Source: an uncultured Halieaceae bacterium (GTDB taxonomy: Bacteria > Pseudomonadota > Gammaproteobacteria > Pseudomonadales > Halieaceae). From it: 64,000 nucleotides of DNA. Both the position numbers and the translations under genes were made by a program. The notes beneath the pieces are model-generated. The model was not told where the DNA came from, did no database searches, and worked only from the letters and a program-made list of their open reading frames with translations. The stretch spans positions 1 to 64,000 of the forward strand of contig CALJGI010000022.1 in NCBI GenBank assembly GCA_938074045.1, read 5' to 3'. Below are positions 34,283 to 45,379 of the stretch, piece by piece (position 1 is the first letter of the stretch; each line of letters starts with the position of its first letter).

Positions 34283-37200
34283 GCTGCTGGTGCCGCGGGT
34301 TGTTGGCTGAGGTCAGATAGTAAGTTGTCGACACAGACAAATCTATGTTCCTCGTCCGTTAGCGAGGCACTGAACCTCAGGCTCGAGGCACCTGTCAGTC
34401 GATAGATATCCGGTTTGTCCTGCACTAGCCTTACTAATGTCAGGGGGTCGACCCTGGTGCCCTCGGCAAATTCAACCACGCCGCCATTAACCCCGGCTTG
34501 TATTTTTCGTATTCCCGCCGCAGTGGCCCGCAGTTTCAATCCGGTGATGCGAAACAGATTCTTGCAGGCCTCGGGAAGCAGCCCAAACCGGTCGATCATT
34601 TCCACCTGTAGTGCCCGCAGGGCCTCCTGATCAGCCGCTGCGGAGATTCGCTTGTAAAGAATCAGGCGAGTGTTAATGTCTGGCAGGTAATCGTCTGGAA
34701 TCAGTGCCGGAACTCTTAGGTCAACCTCGGTCCCCAGAGTTTCCATTTCCTCGAGTCGTGGCATTTCCCCACTCTGCAGAGCTGCCACCGCGCGCTCGAG
34801 CATGTCCATGTACAGGGTGAATCCAACGGAGTGAATTTGTCCGCTTTGATCCTCACCGAGTAACTCTCCTGCTCCTCGAATTTCCAGGTCGTGTGTGGCC
34901 AGCATATAACCAGCGCCCAGATCACCCGCCTGGGAGATGGCTTCCAGTCGCTTGCGGGCGTCGCCGCTCATGGCGGTGTGTGGCGGGCAGAGCAGGTAGG
35001 CATAGGCCTGGTGGTGGGAGCGACCGACGCGGCCGCGCAACTGGTGCAACTGGGCCAACCCCAATTTGTCTGCGCGTTCCATCACGATGGTGTTGGCGTT
35101 GGGCACGTCGATGCCTGTCTCGATAATCGTCGAACACATCAATACATGGTATTTGTGATGATAGAAATCGGACATGACACGCTCGAGTTCTGTTTCACGC
35201 ATTTGCCCGTGTGCTATGCCGATGCTCAGACCAGGAACCAGTTCTTTCAGCTTGCGGGCCGCTTCATCAATGGTCTTAACCTCGTTGTGCAGGTAGTAAA
35301 CCTGACCGCCGCGCAAGTTCTCACGCAGAATCGCCTCCTTGACCAATGCACGGTCGTATTCGCGGATGAACGTCTTTATCGACAGTCTTCGTGCCGGTGG
35401 GGTTGCAATAATGGACAGATCACGCATACCGCTGATGGCCATGTTCAGGGTCCGGGGTATCGGTGTGGCTGTGAGCGTGAGAATATCTACCTGGGCCCGC
35501 AGCGCCTTCAATGCATCTTTCTGTTTAACGCCAAAGCGGTGTTCCTCATCGATGATCAACAAACCCAGATCGTGATAATTGAGGTTGGATTGCAGCAGTC
35601 GGTGGGTGCCGATCAGGATGTCGATTTTTCCGTCACTGAGCTTTTGTGCAACCTGCTTTTGCTCAGCCGCGCTGCGGAAACGGGAGATGACATCCACGTG
35701 CACCGGCCAGTCGGCGAAACGATCGGAGAAGGATTCAAAGTGTTGCTGTGCCAGCAGCGTGGTTGGAACCAGTATGGCGACCTGTTTACCGCCGTGGACA
35801 GCGCAGAAAGCGGCACGCATGGCAACTTCGGTTTTGCCGAACCCGACGTCACCGCATACCAGTCGATCCATGGGACGTGCAGCATACATATCTTTGAGTA
35901 CGGCATCGATGGCTGTCTGCTGGTCCGGGGTTTCCTCGAAGGGAAAGGCGGCGGCAAACACATCATAGGCTTCGCCTGGGTTGGCAAATGCATAGCCCTC
36001 ACGGGATTCCCGCTCGGCGTAAATAGCGAGCAGTTCGGCGGCGACGTCGTTGACTTTTTCCGCCGCTTTGCGACGGGCCTTCTGCCACTGCTCACTACCT
36101 AGGCGGTGCAAGGGCGCGAGTTCAGGATCAGCCCCCGAGTAGCGCGAGATCAGGTGCAGTGAAGCGACCGGAACGTACAGTTTGGAGTCGTCCGCATATT
36201 GTAGGGTAAGAAACTCGGTAGTTTGTTGGTCTACCTCCAGGGTTTGTAAGCCAAGATAGCGTCCCACGCCATGCTCCAGATGTACTACTGGAGTGCCTTT
36301 GTGCAACTCGCTCAGATCCCGCACCACGGCATCACGCTGCTGTGTATCACCGCGGCGACGTCGGCGCTGGGCAACGCGCTCGCCGTACAATTGCGACTCG
36401 CACACCAGCATGTCCGTTTGGTCATCAAAATACAGACCTCGATCCAGTGGCGCTATGGTGATGGCCAACTTTGCTGTGCTGTGTTGGAACTCTGACCAGT
36501 TTTCTACTGGTTCACTCTGCAGTCCTGCTTCAGTCAACTGCTCCAGCAACACTTCGCGTCTACCGGCTGACTCCGCCCCCAGCAGTACGCGGCCCTGATG
36601 GCGGTCGAGGAGAGCCGCAATGCGCGCCGCCGCGCTCTGGGTGCTGGCCGCAGCAAGTTCCGGACCGAGGTCCGGTGGCGGGTCGAATTCGAGTCTATGG
36701 TGGGCGGGGGCGTCCGGTTGAAGCCGGAATTCCAGTAGTGGGAATTCCTTGATGGCCTGATACAGTTCCGGCACCGGCACAAATCCCCTGGCCGGGGGAA
36801 GTAGAGGCCGGCGCGGATCAACACCATACTCCTGAAAACGGTCGTTCACCTCTCGCCAGAAGGATTCTCCGGCTGCGTGATGATCCCCTAACGCTACCAG
36901 CAGCGTGTCCGGGGGCAGGTAGTCGAGGAGGGTATCGCATTGCTCAAAAAACAGTGGCAGGTAGTACTCGGCGCCACTGGGTATCCGTCCCGAGGTAATA
37001 TCGGTGTACATTGGGCAGCGTCGGTAATCGACATCAAAATTGGACAACCAGTTGTTCTTGAAGCGCTCTATGCCAGCGTGATCAAGCGCCAGTTCTCTGG
37101 CGGGCAGCATGTTAATGCACTCTACCTGAGACACGGTACGCTGGTTTTCCGGATCAAAGGTGCGCAGGGTATCCACCTCGTCGTCCAGCAGATCTATGCG

Positions 37201-37755
37201 AAAAGGTAGGTCAGCCCCCATGGGAAACAGATCTATCAATGACCCACGCAGCGCGAATTCGCCTCGCTCGAACACAGTTTCTACACAGGTGTATCCGCTT
37301 TGTTCCAGCGATCGTCGGAAGTCATCGACGGACAGGTAGTCACCGCGATTGACCACCAGACTGTTACCGCCGACAAAGGTGCGGGGAGGCAGACGGTGCA
37401 TCAGGGTGGTAATTGGGGTGATCAGTATTCCCGCATTCGTCTGGGGCAGCTGATACAGGGTCTGCAGACGCTCTGAGATAATGTCCTGGTGTGGTGAAAA
37501 CGTGTCGTAGGGCAGCGTCTCCCAGTCAGGAAAGACCATGACGTCAATGTCAGCATGGCGACAGAAAAAGGCGAGCTCCCGCTCAAGTGTGTGCGCTGTC
37601 TGCGTGTTGGGTGTGATTAGCAGGAGCAGGCGATTCTCAGCGGCCGCCAATTGCCCGGTCAGATAGCCCGCCATCGAGCCGTATACCGGCCCCACGGCGA
37701 ACCGTTTGCCTGGTTTTAATGACGCGCTGATCAAGTCAATAAGTGCTTCACTCAT
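34279..37755 (-). CDS. mfd: Transcription-repair coupling factor Mfd
   Basis: An 1158-residue ATP-driven translocase that removes stalled RNA polymerase and recruits UvrA. ATG start. The N-terminal UvrB-like domain reads GPVYGSMAGYLTGQLAAA and continues to about residue 350. The RNA-polymerase interaction domain (CarD-like) is around LHKGTPVVHLEHGVGRYLGL. The RecG-like motor has Walker A GDVGFGKTE near residue 635, the DEEH box in LLIIDEEHRFGV, TATPIPRTLNMA and QLRGRVGRS. The C-terminal UvrA-masking domain is complete. Length equals the usual 1150. It is followed by csiV and is divergent from gap. A long open frame (34891-36102) on the other strand is an antisense shadow. Confidence 0.97.
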   Translation of the reverse strand: MSEALIDLISASLKPGKRFAVGPVYGSMAGYLTGQLAAAENRLLLLITPNTQTAHTLERELAFFCRHADIDVMVFPDWETLPYDTFSPHQDIISERLQTLYQLPQTNAGILITPITTLMHRLPPRTFVGGNSLVVNRGDYLSVDDFRRSLEQSGYTCVETVFERGEFALRGSLIDLFPMGADLPFRIDLLDDEVDTLRTFDPENQRTVSQVECINMLPARELALDHAGIERFKNNWLSNFDVDYRRCPMYTDITSGRIPSGAEYYLPLFFEQCDTLLDYLPPDTLLVALGDHHAAGESFWREVNDRFQEYGVDPRRPLLPPARGFVPVPELYQAIKEFPLLEFRLQPDAPAHHRLEFDPPPDLGPELAAASTQSAAARIAALLDRHQGRVLLGAESAGRREVLLEQLTEAGLQSEPVENWSEFQHSTAKLAITIAPLDRGLYFDDQTDMLVCESQLYGERVAQRRRRRGDTQQRDAVVRDLSELHKGTPVVHLEHGVGRYLGLQTLEVDQQTTEFLTLQYADDSKLYVPVASLHLISRYSGADPELAPLHRLGSEQWQKARRKAAEKVNDVAAELLAIYAERESREGYAFANPGEAYDVFAAAFPFEETPDQQTAIDAVLKDMYAARPMDRLVCGDVGFGKTEVAMRAAFCAVHGGKQVAILVPTTLLAQQHFESFSDRFADWPVHVDVISRFRSAAEQKQVAQKLSDGKIDILIGTHRLLQSNLNYHDLGLLIIDEEHRFGVKQKDALKALRAQVDILTLTATPIPRTLNMAISGMRDLSIIATPPARRLSIKTFIREYDRALVKEAILRENLRGGQVYYLHNEVKTIDEAARKLKELVPGLSIGIAHGQMRETELERVMSDFYHHKYHVLMCSTIIETGIDVPNANTIVMERADKLGLAQLHQLRGRVGRSHHQAYAYLLCPPHTAMSGDARKRLEAISQAGDLGAGYMLATHDLEIRGAGELLGEDQSGQIHSVGFTLYMDMLERAVAALQSGEMPRLEEMETLGTEVDLRVPALIPDDYLPDINTRLILYKRISAAADQEALRALQVEMIDRFGLLPEACKNLFRITGLKLRATAAGIRKIQAGVNGGVVEFAEGTRVDPLTLVRLVQDKPDIYRLTGASSLRFSASLTDEEHRFVCVDNLLSDLSQQPAAPAA

Positions 37756-37827
37756 GGGTGTAAGCTGGCCCGCCAGTAAAAAGGGGGCGTATTGTACGTA
37801 ACGACTGGATTTTTAGCCACGGATTGG

Positions 37828-37856
37828 TTGCAGACAGGCAGCCATATGAAGATAAT
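37828..37856 (+). promoter_or_regulatory. Probable sigma-70 promoter of the GAPDH gene
   Basis: TTGCAG (37828-37833) and GATAAT (37851-37856) are separated by exactly 17 bases. A start near 37863 would leave a leader of about 40 bases before the TTG start codon. It lies in the 146-base divergent spacer between mfd and gap. Confidence 0.6.
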
Positions 37857-37901
37857 ACGCGCACTCTCTGACCCCCCCCTAACAAAGGCAGGAATTTCCA
37901 C

Positions 37902-39371
37902 TTGGATCAGCAGCAGCGCCAGCGACCCGACGACTATTTCAGTGATTGGAAGGAGCGTGAGGCGCTCGCCGAGGCCATGATACCCGTGGTAGGCAAACTC
38001 TCGCGTGAAAAGAGTGTAAAAACCTACATCTACGGACAGGCACTGGTAGGTAGGTCTGTTATTGCCATTATGCGTGCGCACCGCTATGTGCGCCAGGTTG
38101 AGCAGAACGAGCTGTCAGAATTCGAAACCTTCCCCATTCTCAATGCACTGGCTGCGCTGGATCTCGGCACGGCCCATATTGATCTGGGACGCTTGGCGGT
38201 TTTGTACGAAAACGGGCCGAAGAGTTCAGGCCAGTCGGTCGACGATTTCGTTCGCGACCAGGTCTCGGACCTGATTGGCAGCAAGAAGAAGCCGATTGAG
38301 CAACCCCGAGATGTGGTGCTCTACGGATTTGGTCGTATCGGTCGCCTGATGGCGCGACTTCTCGTTGAGAAGGCTGACAGCGGCAATACGCTGCGGCTGC
38401 GAGCCATCGTCGTGCGGAAGGGCAAGGCCGATAACGATCTGGTGAAGCGGGCCAGCCTGCTGCGCCGCGATTCAATTCATGGCGCCTTTAATGGCACCAT
38501 TCGGGTGGATGAAGAGCGCCAGTCATTTGTGGCCAACGGCAACGAGATCAAGGTTATCTACTCAGATGGACCAGATCAGGTTGACTACACAGCCTATGGT
38601 ATCAACGACGCTATCGTGATTGATAACACCGGCATCTGGCGTGACGAAGAAGCGCTGGGTCTGCACCTCAAAGCGAAGGGCGTGTCCAAGGTCATCCTGA
38701 CAGCGCCGGGCAAAGGCAGCCTCAAGAATATCGTCTATGGTGTGAACAACCACCTGATCGAAGATGACGATAGATTGATTTCTGCCGCCTCATGCACCAC
38801 CAATGCCATTGTGCCGCCATTGAAAGCCATGGACGATGAATACGGTATTGTCAGCGGCCACGTGGAGACAGTCCATGCCTACACCAATGACCAGAACCTG
38901 ATCGACAATTACCATCCGGCCAATCGCCGGGGACGCAGCGCTCCCCTCAACATGGTCCTGACAGAAACCGGGGCGGCGAAAGCCGTAGGTAAAGTGCTGC
39001 CAGATCTGGATGGCAAACTGACCGGAAACGCAATACGGGTGCCAACCCCTAATGTCTCCATGGCGATTCTGCACCTCAATTTAAGCCGGCAGGTGACGGC
39101 GGAGGAGGTCAACGAGTACATGCGGCAAATCGCATTGCACTCGGACCTGCGCAAGCAGATAGATTTTTCAAACTCGCCGGAGGTGGTATCCACCGACTTT
39201 GTCGGTTCCAGACACGCCTGTATCTATGACGCTGAAGCCTCTATAACCAACGGCAATCAGGTGGTGATGTATCTCTGGTATGACAATGAGTTTGGCTATA
39301 GCTGTCAGGTACATCGGGTGCTTGAACAAATGGCCGGGGTGAAGTACGCGGTATATCCGCAAAGAGACTGA
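37902..39371 (+). CDS. gap: Glyceraldehyde-3-phosphate dehydrogenase, long form with N-terminal extension
   Basis: A 489-residue NAD(P)-dependent enzyme of the central carbon pathway. Unlike the ordinary 330-residue form it has an N-terminal region of about 135 residues (KEREALAEAMIPVVGKLSREKSVKTYIYGQAL and further) before the Rossmann motif YGFGRIGR near residue 141. The catalytic Cys is Cys298 in SAASCTTNAIVPPL, with the active-site His later (VHAYTNDQ). The start codon is TTG 37902, preceded by GCAGGAA; no ATG fits better. The long form is known in gammaproteobacteria next to mfd and nqr. It may serve gluconeogenesis more than glycolysis, which is inference. nqrA starts 155 bases downstream. 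Confidence 0.9.
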   Translation: MDQQQRQRPDDYFSDWKEREALAEAMIPVVGKLSREKSVKTYIYGQALVGRSVIAIMRAHRYVRQVEQNELSEFETFPILNALAALDLGTAHIDLGRLAVLYENGPKSSGQSVDDFVRDQVSDLIGSKKKPIEQPRDVVLYGFGRIGRLMARLLVEKADSGNTLRLRAIVVRKGKADNDLVKRASLLRRDSIHGAFNGTIRVDEERQSFVANGNEIKVIYSDGPDQVDYTAYGINDAIVIDNTGIWRDEEALGLHLKAKGVSKVILTAPGKGSLKNIVYGVNNHLIEDDDRLISAASCTTNAIVPPLKAMDDEYGIVSGHVETVHAYTNDQNLIDNYHPANRRGRSAPLNMVLTETGAAKAVGKVLPDLDGKLTGNAIRVPTPNVSMAILHLNLSRQVTAEEVNEYMRQIALHSDLRKQIDFSNSPEVVSTDFVGSRHACIYDAEASITNGNQVVMYLWYDNEFGYSCQVHRVLEQMAGVKYAVYPQRD

Positions 39372-39388
39372 GACATGTCGCTCATTAA

Positions 39389-39417
39389 TTGGTTGGTCCG
39401 GCAGGATCAACTATAAT
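39389..39417 (+). promoter_or_regulatory. Probable sigma-70 promoter of the nqr operon
   Basis: TTGGTT (39389-39394) and a perfect TATAAT (39412-39417) with a 17-base spacer. A start near 39424 leaves a leader of about 100 bases before nqrA. No other strong promoter is seen in the 155-base spacer. Confidence 0.65.
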
Positions 39418-39526
39418 GCGGCACTGCAAATTGAGTCTGGAAAAAGAATTTCGATAACTCATCCGACAGGCGATGGCATGGATTGTGCCGGGGTGTATGG
39501 CGGATGGTGAATAGCAGGATAGATGT

Positions 39527-40870
39527 ATGATAAAGCTTAAGCGGGGCATGGATATTCCAATTTCCGGCGCTCCACGACAGCTGATAGACGATGCACCAGC
39601 GCCACGCTCCGTGGCCCTGCTGGGTGCAGACTATATAGGCATGAAACCTACCATGGCCGTAGCGGTTGGCGATAAGGTCAGCAAAGGGCAGGTAATCTTT
39701 TCCGACAAGAAAACGCCGGGTGTCCAATATACGACTCCTGTCTGTGGGGTGGTCTCGGCCATCAACCGCGGTGCGCGGCGGGTATTGCAGTCAGTTGTTA
39801 TCGATTGCGAGGGAACGGAGTCAATTGCCTTCGAAAGTTATTCCGCTGATCAATTGGCCTCATTGGGTCGTGCTGATGTCGAAGCGCAGCTGGTGAGTTC
39901 CGGTTTATGGACGGCCCTGCGCACCCGCCCCCACAGCAAGGTACCAGCGCTTGGTACCAGCCCATCATCGATTTTTGTCACCGCGATGGATACACAACCA
40001 TTGGCGGCAGACCCCATGTTGATCATCCGTGAGCAGAGTGATGCTTTTATCACCGGTCTGGATGTGCTGAGCCGTTTGACCGATGGCCAGGTCTACGTTT
40101 GTCACGCCCCCGACGCGGAACCGCCGCTGGGCAACGCCGATAATATCGCGGCCCACGCCTTTAGCGGACCCCATCCCGCGGGTCTTGCCGGCACCCATAT
40201 ACATTTTCTGGATCCTGTCAGCGCACGCAAGACGGTCTGGTCGATCGGTTACCAGGATGTCATTGCCATGGGTCGGTTATTCACCGATGGCGAACTATAC
40301 AGTGGACGTGTGGTTGCCCTGAGTGGTCCGCAGGTAGAAGCTCCGCGCCTTTTACGAACGGTGCTCGGTGCGGATCTGGAGGCACTGACGGCGGGAGAGC
40401 TGAAGGACGGCCACAATCGACTGATTTCTGGCTCGGTGCTCGGTGGGCGTACAGCAGTTGGCAGCACCGCCTATTTGGGACGCTATCACCAGCAGGTATC
40501 GGTGCTACTGGAAGGGCGTCATCGGGAACTCCTCGGTTGGTTCCGCCCAGGTCTGGAGAAGCACTCCAATCTCAGAATTTATCTGTCGCAGTTTTTCAGT
40601 GGCAAAACCTTTGCTTTTACCACCAACACTAACGGCAGTGAACGGGCCATGGTGCCCGTCGGCAGCTATGAGCAGGTTATCCCCATGGATATTCTGCCGA
40701 CACAGTTGTTGCGAGCGCTGATTGTCAGTGACACAGAGACCGCCCAGGCTCTCGGTTGTCTGGAACTCGAAGAGGAAGATTTGGCTCTGTGTACCTATGT
40801 ATGTCCCGGGAAATACGAATACGGCCCCATCCTGCGTGACAACCTCACGCGTATAGAGAAGGAGGGCTGA
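39527..40870 (+). CDS. nqrA: Na+-translocating NADH:quinone reductase subunit A
   Basis: A 447-residue peripheral cytoplasmic subunit of the six-subunit sodium pump. Starts [16 protein letters not shown], which is the usual beginning. Conserved blocks include [44 protein letters not shown] and HSKVPALG, and the C-terminal [26 protein letters not shown]. It is first of the operon nqrABCDEF-apbE-nqrM with nqrB three bases after its stop. The promoter lies about 110 bases upstream. Confidence 0.96.
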   Translation: MIKLKRGMDIPISGAPRQLIDDAPAPRSVALLGADYIGMKPTMAVAVGDKVSKGQVIFSDKKTPGVQYTTPVCGVVSAINRGARRVLQSVVIDCEGTESIAFESYSADQLASLGRADVEAQLVSSGLWTALRTRPHSKVPALGTSPSSIFVTAMDTQPLAADPMLIIREQSDAFITGLDVLSRLTDGQVYVCHAPDAEPPLGNADNIAAHAFSGPHPAGLAGTHIHFLDPVSARKTVWSIGYQDVIAMGRLFTDGELYSGRVVALSGPQVEAPRLLRTVLGADLEALTAGELKDGHNRLISGSVLGGRTAVGSTAYLGRYHQQVSVLLEGRHRELLGWFRPGLEKHSNLRIYLSQFFSGKTFAFTTNTNGSERAMVPVGSYEQVIPMDILPTQLLRALIVSDTETAQALGCLELEEEDLALCTYVCPGKYEYGPILRDNLTRIEKEG

Positions 40871-40873
40871 GCC

Positions 40874-42073
40874 ATGGGACTACGTAAATTTCTGGATAAT
40901 ATCGAGCCTCATTTTCAGGGTGGTGGCCGCTTTGAAAAGTGGTACGCCCTCTATGAAGTGTTCGATACCTTTTTATACGCGCCAAGCAGTGTAACGCGCA
41001 CCAGCGCTCATGTGCGCGACGGTGTTGACCTCAAGCGCATCATGATTACGGTATGGCTTGCGGCTTTCCCGGCGATGTTTTATGGCATGTATAACCTCGG
41101 CTTCCAGGCGAACACGATCATGGCCGCCACAGGCATGTCCGGGCCCTCCGATTGGCATGGGTGGCTGATTTCGCTGCTGGCGGGTTATGACCCCGATAGC
41201 ATCTGGGATTGTTTCTGGCACGGGGCGATGTATTACATACCGATTTATGCCGTGACATTTGTTGTTGGTATTGCCTGGGAGATTCTATTTGCCATCAAGC
41301 GTGGTCACGAGGTGAATGAGGGCTTTTTCGTGACCTCAATCCTGTTTGCGCTGACCTGCCCGCCAGACATTCCATTGTGGCAGGTGGCAATGGGTATCAG
41401 CTTCGGTGTGGTCATCGGCAAGGAAGTCTTCGGCGGCACCGGCAAAAATTTCCTCAATCCGGCACTTACCGGTCGCGCGTTTCTGTTTTTTGCCTATCCC
41501 GCACAGTTGTCCGGCGATGCTGTATGGACCGCTGTAGATGGCTACACTGCGGCAACCGCGCTGAGCGTGGCTGCTACTGACGGGATGCAAGTCATGATGA
41601 ACCAGATCGGTTGGATGAACGCCTTCCTCGGCAACATCCACGGGTCCATCGGTGAAACTTCTACGCTTGCTATTTTGTTGGGCGGCTCCTTGCTGCTGTA
41701 CACACGCATTGCTTCCTGGCGCATTGTCGCCGGCGTTTTCCTCGGTATGACGGCATTGTCGACGCTGTTCAATATTGTCGGCAGCGAGAGCAACCCCATG
41801 TTTGCAATGACTTGGTACTGGCATCTGGTGGTGGGTGGCTTTGCCTTCGGCATGATTTTTATGGCGACTGACCCCGTGAGTGCGGCGATGACCAATCTTG
41901 GCAAATGGTGGTTCGGCATTCTTATTGGGATTATGGTAGTTCTGATCAGGGTGGTTAACCCTGCATTTCCCGAGGGCATGATGTTGGCGATATTGTTCGC
42001 TAATCTTTTTGCCCCATTGATAGACCACTATGTAGTGCAGGCGAATGTCCGCAGGAGGCTCGCTCGTGGCTAA
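40874..42073 (+). CDS. nqrB: Na+-translocating NADH:quinone reductase subunit B
   Basis: A 399-residue membrane subunit that holds a covalently bound FMN and riboflavin and is central to Na+ transport. Marks are [50 protein letters not shown], and [20 protein letters not shown]. The flavin attachment region reads [10 protein letters not shown] (Asp222 to Ser231), so the attached residue would be Thr228; other NqrB proteins usually have a Gly where the first Ala stands (SGAT or TGAT). It starts three bases after nqrA and overlaps nqrC by eight. Confidence 0.95.
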   Translation: MGLRKFLDNIEPHFQGGGRFEKWYALYEVFDTFLYAPSSVTRTSAHVRDGVDLKRIMITVWLAAFPAMFYGMYNLGFQANTIMAATGMSGPSDWHGWLISLLAGYDPDSIWDCFWHGAMYYIPIYAVTFVVGIAWEILFAIKRGHEVNEGFFVTSILFALTCPPDIPLWQVAMGISFGVVIGKEVFGGTGKNFLNPALTGRAFLFFAYPAQLSGDAVWTAVDGYTAATALSVAATDGMQVMMNQIGWMNAFLGNIHGSIGETSTLAILLGGSLLLYTRIASWRIVAGVFLGMTALSTLFNIVGSESNPMFAMTWYWHLVVGGFAFGMIFMATDPVSAAMTNLGKWWFGILIGIMVVLIRVVNPAFPEGMMLAILFANLFAPLIDHYVVQANVRRRLARG

Positions 42074-42836
42074 TCAGGATACCGTGGGTAAAACCTTTCG
42101 CGTCGCGCTGGCCCTCTGCCTGGTGTGCTCAGTGATCGTGTCTACCGCGGCTGTGATGTTGAAAGACTCCCAGGACCGCAACGTCGAACAAGACATGAAA
42201 CGCAATATTCTGCAGGCCGCGGGGATGTATGATGCGAACAAAAGCGTCGATGAACAATTTGAGCGCGTGAACACCCGGCTGGTCGATCTGCGGACGGGTG
42301 TGTATAGCGATGATCATGATGCTGATTCTTTTGATCAGCGCAAATCTGCCAAGGATCCCGCTCTCAGTCTGGAACTCACGGCTGCCGATGATATTGCAAA
42401 AATATCCCGTCGCGAAAACTACGCCCAGGTTTATCTGGTCGAGGCGGAGGGTGAGCTGGATAAAATTATTCTGCCAGTGAAAGGTTATGCCCTTTGGTCC
42501 ACGCTTTATGGTTTTCTGGCGTTGGAGCCTGACGGTACCACTGTGGCAGGCCTCGGATTCTACGAACACAAGGAAACCCCGGGGCTGGGTGGAGAAATCG
42601 ATAATCCTGCCTGGAAAGCGTTGTGGCCCGGTAAGCAGGTATACCAGGGGGAAGCGGTGGCCATTGATGTGATCAAAGGCTCTGTCGATAACACCCGACC
42701 CGGTAGTGAGTATCAGGTGGACGGCCTTTCAGGTGCTACCCTCACCAGCCGTGGCGTCGGAAATCTAGTGAGATTCTGGATGGGAGATATGGGTTATGGA
42801 CCCTTCCTTGCCAAATTGCGGAAAGGAGAAGTTTGA
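42066..42836 (+). CDS. nqrC: Na+-translocating NADH:quinone reductase subunit C
   Basis: A 256-residue subunit with one N-terminal membrane helix (residues 9-30) and a periplasmic FMN-binding domain. GTG 42066 is the start: AGGAGG lies about ten bases upstream, and the family start [22 protein letters not shown] follows. The flavinylation motif SGATLTS is complete, with the attached Thr at residue 225, the same number as in the Vibrio protein as I recall it. Overlaps nqrB by eight bases and is followed by nqrD after two. Confidence 0.95.
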   Translation: MANQDTVGKTFRVALALCLVCSVIVSTAAVMLKDSQDRNVEQDMKRNILQAAGMYDANKSVDEQFERVNTRLVDLRTGVYSDDHDADSFDQRKSAKDPALSLELTAADDIAKISRRENYAQVYLVEAEGELDKIILPVKGYALWSTLYGFLALEPDGTTVAGLGFYEHKETPGLGGEIDNPAWKALWPGKQVYQGEAVAIDVIKGSVDNTRPGSEYQVDGLSGATLTSRGVGNLVRFWMGDMGYGPFLAKLRKGEV

Positions 42837-42838
42837 TC

Positions 42839-43501
42839 ATGTCTGACATCAAAGAAACCCTGTTCGCACCGGTGTTCAACAACAACCCCATTGCACTGCA
42901 GATCCTGGGTATCTGCTCGGCTCTGGCGGTAACTTCATCACTTAATGTGACCCTGGTCATGTGCCTGGCATTGACGCTGGTAACGGCATTTTCCAGTTGT
43001 GCCATATCCGTTATCCGACACCAGATTCCCAACAGCATCCGCATCATTGTACAAATGACGATTATTGCGTCGCTGGTGATTGTTGTGGATCAGGTCCTCA
43101 AGGCGGTGGCGTATGACATCAGCAAGCAGTTGTCGGTTTTTGTGGGCCTGATTATCACCAACTGTATCGTGATGGGTCGCGCCGAGGCATTTGCCATGAA
43201 AAATCCACCCATGGCGAGCTTTCTCGATGGGGTGGGCAATGGCTTGGGCTACTCGGTGGTATTGATTGCGGTTGCCACAGTGCGTGAGCTGTTCGGCTCG
43301 GGCACTCTGTTCGGGTTCGAAATACTGACGCTGGTAACAGACGGGGGCTGGTACAACCCCAACGGTCTGCTGCTGTTACCTCCCAGCGCATTTTTTCTCA
43401 TAGGTCTGTTTATCTGGGCCTTGAGGAGTTGGAAAACCGATCAGGTTGAAGAGCCGGATTTTCGTCTCGCCAAGCATATTGGTGAAGGGGAGACCGTCTA
43501 A
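42839..43501 (+). CDS. nqrD: Na+-translocating NADH:quinone reductase subunit D
   Basis: A 220-residue integral membrane subunit with six helices, related to RnfE. Start ATG 42839, preceded by AAAGGAG. Typical text: [81 protein letters not shown] and [21 protein letters not shown]. The last base of its stop is the first of the nqrE ATG. It carries one of the conserved Cys that ligate the iron in the NqrD/NqrE pair. Confidence 0.96.
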   Translation: MSDIKETLFAPVFNNNPIALQILGICSALAVTSSLNVTLVMCLALTLVTAFSSCAISVIRHQIPNSIRIIVQMTIIASLVIVVDQVLKAVAYDISKQLSVFVGLIITNCIVMGRAEAFAMKNPPMASFLDGVGNGLGYSVVLIAVATVRELFGSGTLFGFEILTLVTDGGWYNPNGLLLLPPSAFFLIGLFIWALRSWKTDQVEEPDFRLAKHIGEGETV

Positions 43502-44109
43502 TGGAAGCTTATCTGGGTCTCTTTATCCGCTCCATATTTATAGACAATATGGCCCTCAGTTTCTTTCTGGGCATGTGCACATTTCTGGCCATCTCAAAAA
43601 AGATCGATGCTGCTGTTGGCCTGGGTATTGCGGTTGTCGTGGTGTTGACTATTACCGTGCCGGTAAACAATCTGCTCTACGCCTATCTGCTCTCCGACGG
43701 AGCCTTGGCCTGGGCGGGCTTACCCGATGTCGATCTCAGCTTTCTGGGGCTGCTGACCTATATAGGGGTTATCGCTGCATTGGTACAGATACTGGAAATG
43801 GTGCTCGATAAATACGTACCTGCGCTGTATGCGGCGCTGGGTGTGTTTTTGCCGCTCATTACAGTGAACTGTGCGATTCTGGGTGCCTCCCTGTTTATGG
43901 TGGAGCGCGATTACAATTTTACCGAAAGTGTGGTTTATGGTGCCGGTGCGGGTGTTGGCTGGGCGCTGGCGATAGCGGCATTGGCAGGCATTCGTGAAAA
44001 GCTTAAATACAGCGATGTCCCCGATGGTTTGCAGGGCCTGGGCATCACTTTTATTACCGTGGGGCTGATGTCCCTGGGTTTCATGTCCTTTGGCGGCATC
44101 GACATTTAA
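43501..44109 (+). CDS. nqrE: Na+-translocating NADH:quinone reductase subunit E
   Basis: A 202-residue membrane subunit, six helices, pairing with NqrD as an inverted half. Starts [34 protein letters not shown]; contains [23 protein letters not shown] and [22 protein letters not shown]. Length matches the family (198-202). It overlaps the nqrD stop by one base and is followed by nqrF after 18 bases. Confidence 0.96.
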   Translation: MEAYLGLFIRSIFIDNMALSFFLGMCTFLAISKKIDAAVGLGIAVVVVLTITVPVNNLLYAYLLSDGALAWAGLPDVDLSFLGLLTYIGVIAALVQILEMVLDKYVPALYAALGVFLPLITVNCAILGASLFMVERDYNFTESVVYGAGAGVGWALAIAALAGIREKLKYSDVPDGLQGLGITFITVGLMSLGFMSFGGIDI

Positions 44110-44127
44110 GAAGCGGATACGACTGAC

Positions 44128-45351
44128 ATGAATACGGTTATTACCCTTGGGGTCGTCATGTTCACCGCCATTGTGCTGGCGCTGGTGGCGATCATTCTGG
44201 CGGCTCGCTCACGTTTGGTCAGCTCGGGCAACGTGACCATTGAGATCAATGGCGAGCGTGAGTTGTCGGTTCCAGCCGGCGACAAATTGCTGCAGACCCT
44301 GGCTGCCAACGACGTTTTTCTAGCCTCCGCCTGCGGCGGCGGCGGTACCTGTGCCCAGTGTAAATGTATAGTGCGGGAAGGCGGTGGATCAATGCTGCCC
44401 ACTGAACAGGGCCATTTCAATCGACGTCAGGCCAATGAGGGCTGGCGCCTGTCCTGCCAGACCCCCGTTAAGCAAGACATGAAGATTCAGGTGCCGGAAG
44501 AGGTCTTCGGCGTCAAGGCGTGGGAGTGTACGGTAGAGTCGAATCCCAATGTAGCCACATTTATCAAAGAACTCACATTGCGGTTGCCAGAAGGAGAGAG
44601 TGTAGACTTTAAAGCCGGCGGCTATGTGCAGTTGGAATGTCCGCCGCATCACGTCAAATTTGCGGATTTCGATGTCGATGAGGAGTATCGCGGAGATTGG
44701 GAGCGATTCAAATTTTTCGACCTGGAATCGAAAGTGGATGCAGATGTTATTCGTGCCTACTCCATGGCCAACTACCCGGAAGAAAAAGGAATCGTTAAGT
44801 TCAATATCCGGGTGGCGACACCACCACCAGGAACCCAGGGACTGCCCTGCGGGCAGATGTCATCCTGGGTGTTCAGCCTGAAACCAGGTGACAAGGTGAT
44901 GGTTTATGGGCCTTTTGGGGAATTCTTTGCCAAGGAATCCGAGGCCGAGATGGTTTATATTGGGGGCGGTGCGGGTATGGCCCCCATGCGATCTCACATT
45001 TTTGACCAGCTGCGTCGGCTGCAGTCCAAGCGCAAAATTTCTTTCTGGTACGGCGCGCGTTCCCTGCGGGAAATGTTCTACGCCGATGAGTATGATTCGC
45101 TGGCCGCTGAGAATGACAATTTTGACTGGCATGTTGCACTGTCTGACCCACAGCCGGAAGATGATTGGACCGGGTTGACCGGTTTTATTCACAACGTACT
45201 GTATGAAGAATACCTGAAGGATCATCCCGCGCCGGAGGACTGCGAGTATTACATGTGCGGTCCACCCATGATGAACGCCGCTGTGATTCAGATGCTCACT
45301 GACCTCGGGGTCGAGCCGGAGAACATCCTGCTGGACGACTTCGGCGGCTGA
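44128..45351 (+). CDS. nqrF: Na+-translocating NADH:quinone reductase subunit F
   Basis: A 407-residue electron entry subunit. One N-terminal membrane helix (residues 4-26), then a plant-type 2Fe-2S ferredoxin domain with Cys69, Cys75, Cys78 and Cys110 ([13 protein letters not shown] ... LSCQ), then FAD and NADH domains. Visible are [11 protein letters not shown] (FAD binding), [19 protein letters not shown] (NADH binding) and the C-terminal [13 protein letters not shown] ... DDFGG. Complete length. The stop is followed after 28 bases by apbE. Confidence 0.97.
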   Translation: MNTVITLGVVMFTAIVLALVAIILAARSRLVSSGNVTIEINGERELSVPAGDKLLQTLAANDVFLASACGGGGTCAQCKCIVREGGGSMLPTEQGHFNRRQANEGWRLSCQTPVKQDMKIQVPEEVFGVKAWECTVESNPNVATFIKELTLRLPEGESVDFKAGGYVQLECPPHHVKFADFDVDEEYRGDWERFKFFDLESKVDADVIRAYSMANYPEEKGIVKFNIRVATPPPGTQGLPCGQMSSWVFSLKPGDKVMVYGPFGEFFAKESEAEMVYIGGGAGMAPMRSHIFDQLRRLQSKRKISFWYGARSLREMFYADEYDSLAAENDNFDWHVALSDPQPEDDWTGLTGFIHNVLYEEYLKDHPAPEDCEYYMCGPPMMNAAVIQMLTDLGVEPENILLDDFGG

Positions 45352-45379
45352 TCTTCATTTCCCCCGTCATGGGAAAGCT

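Noticed and set aside
34891..36102. 403-codon open frame antisense to mfd
   Set aside because: It lies wholly within mfd on the opposite strand, and its translation shows no domain. Long shadows are common opposite long genes.
41336..42028. 230-codon open frame antisense to nqrB
   Set aside because: Inside a well-conserved nqrB with no own features; shadow frame.
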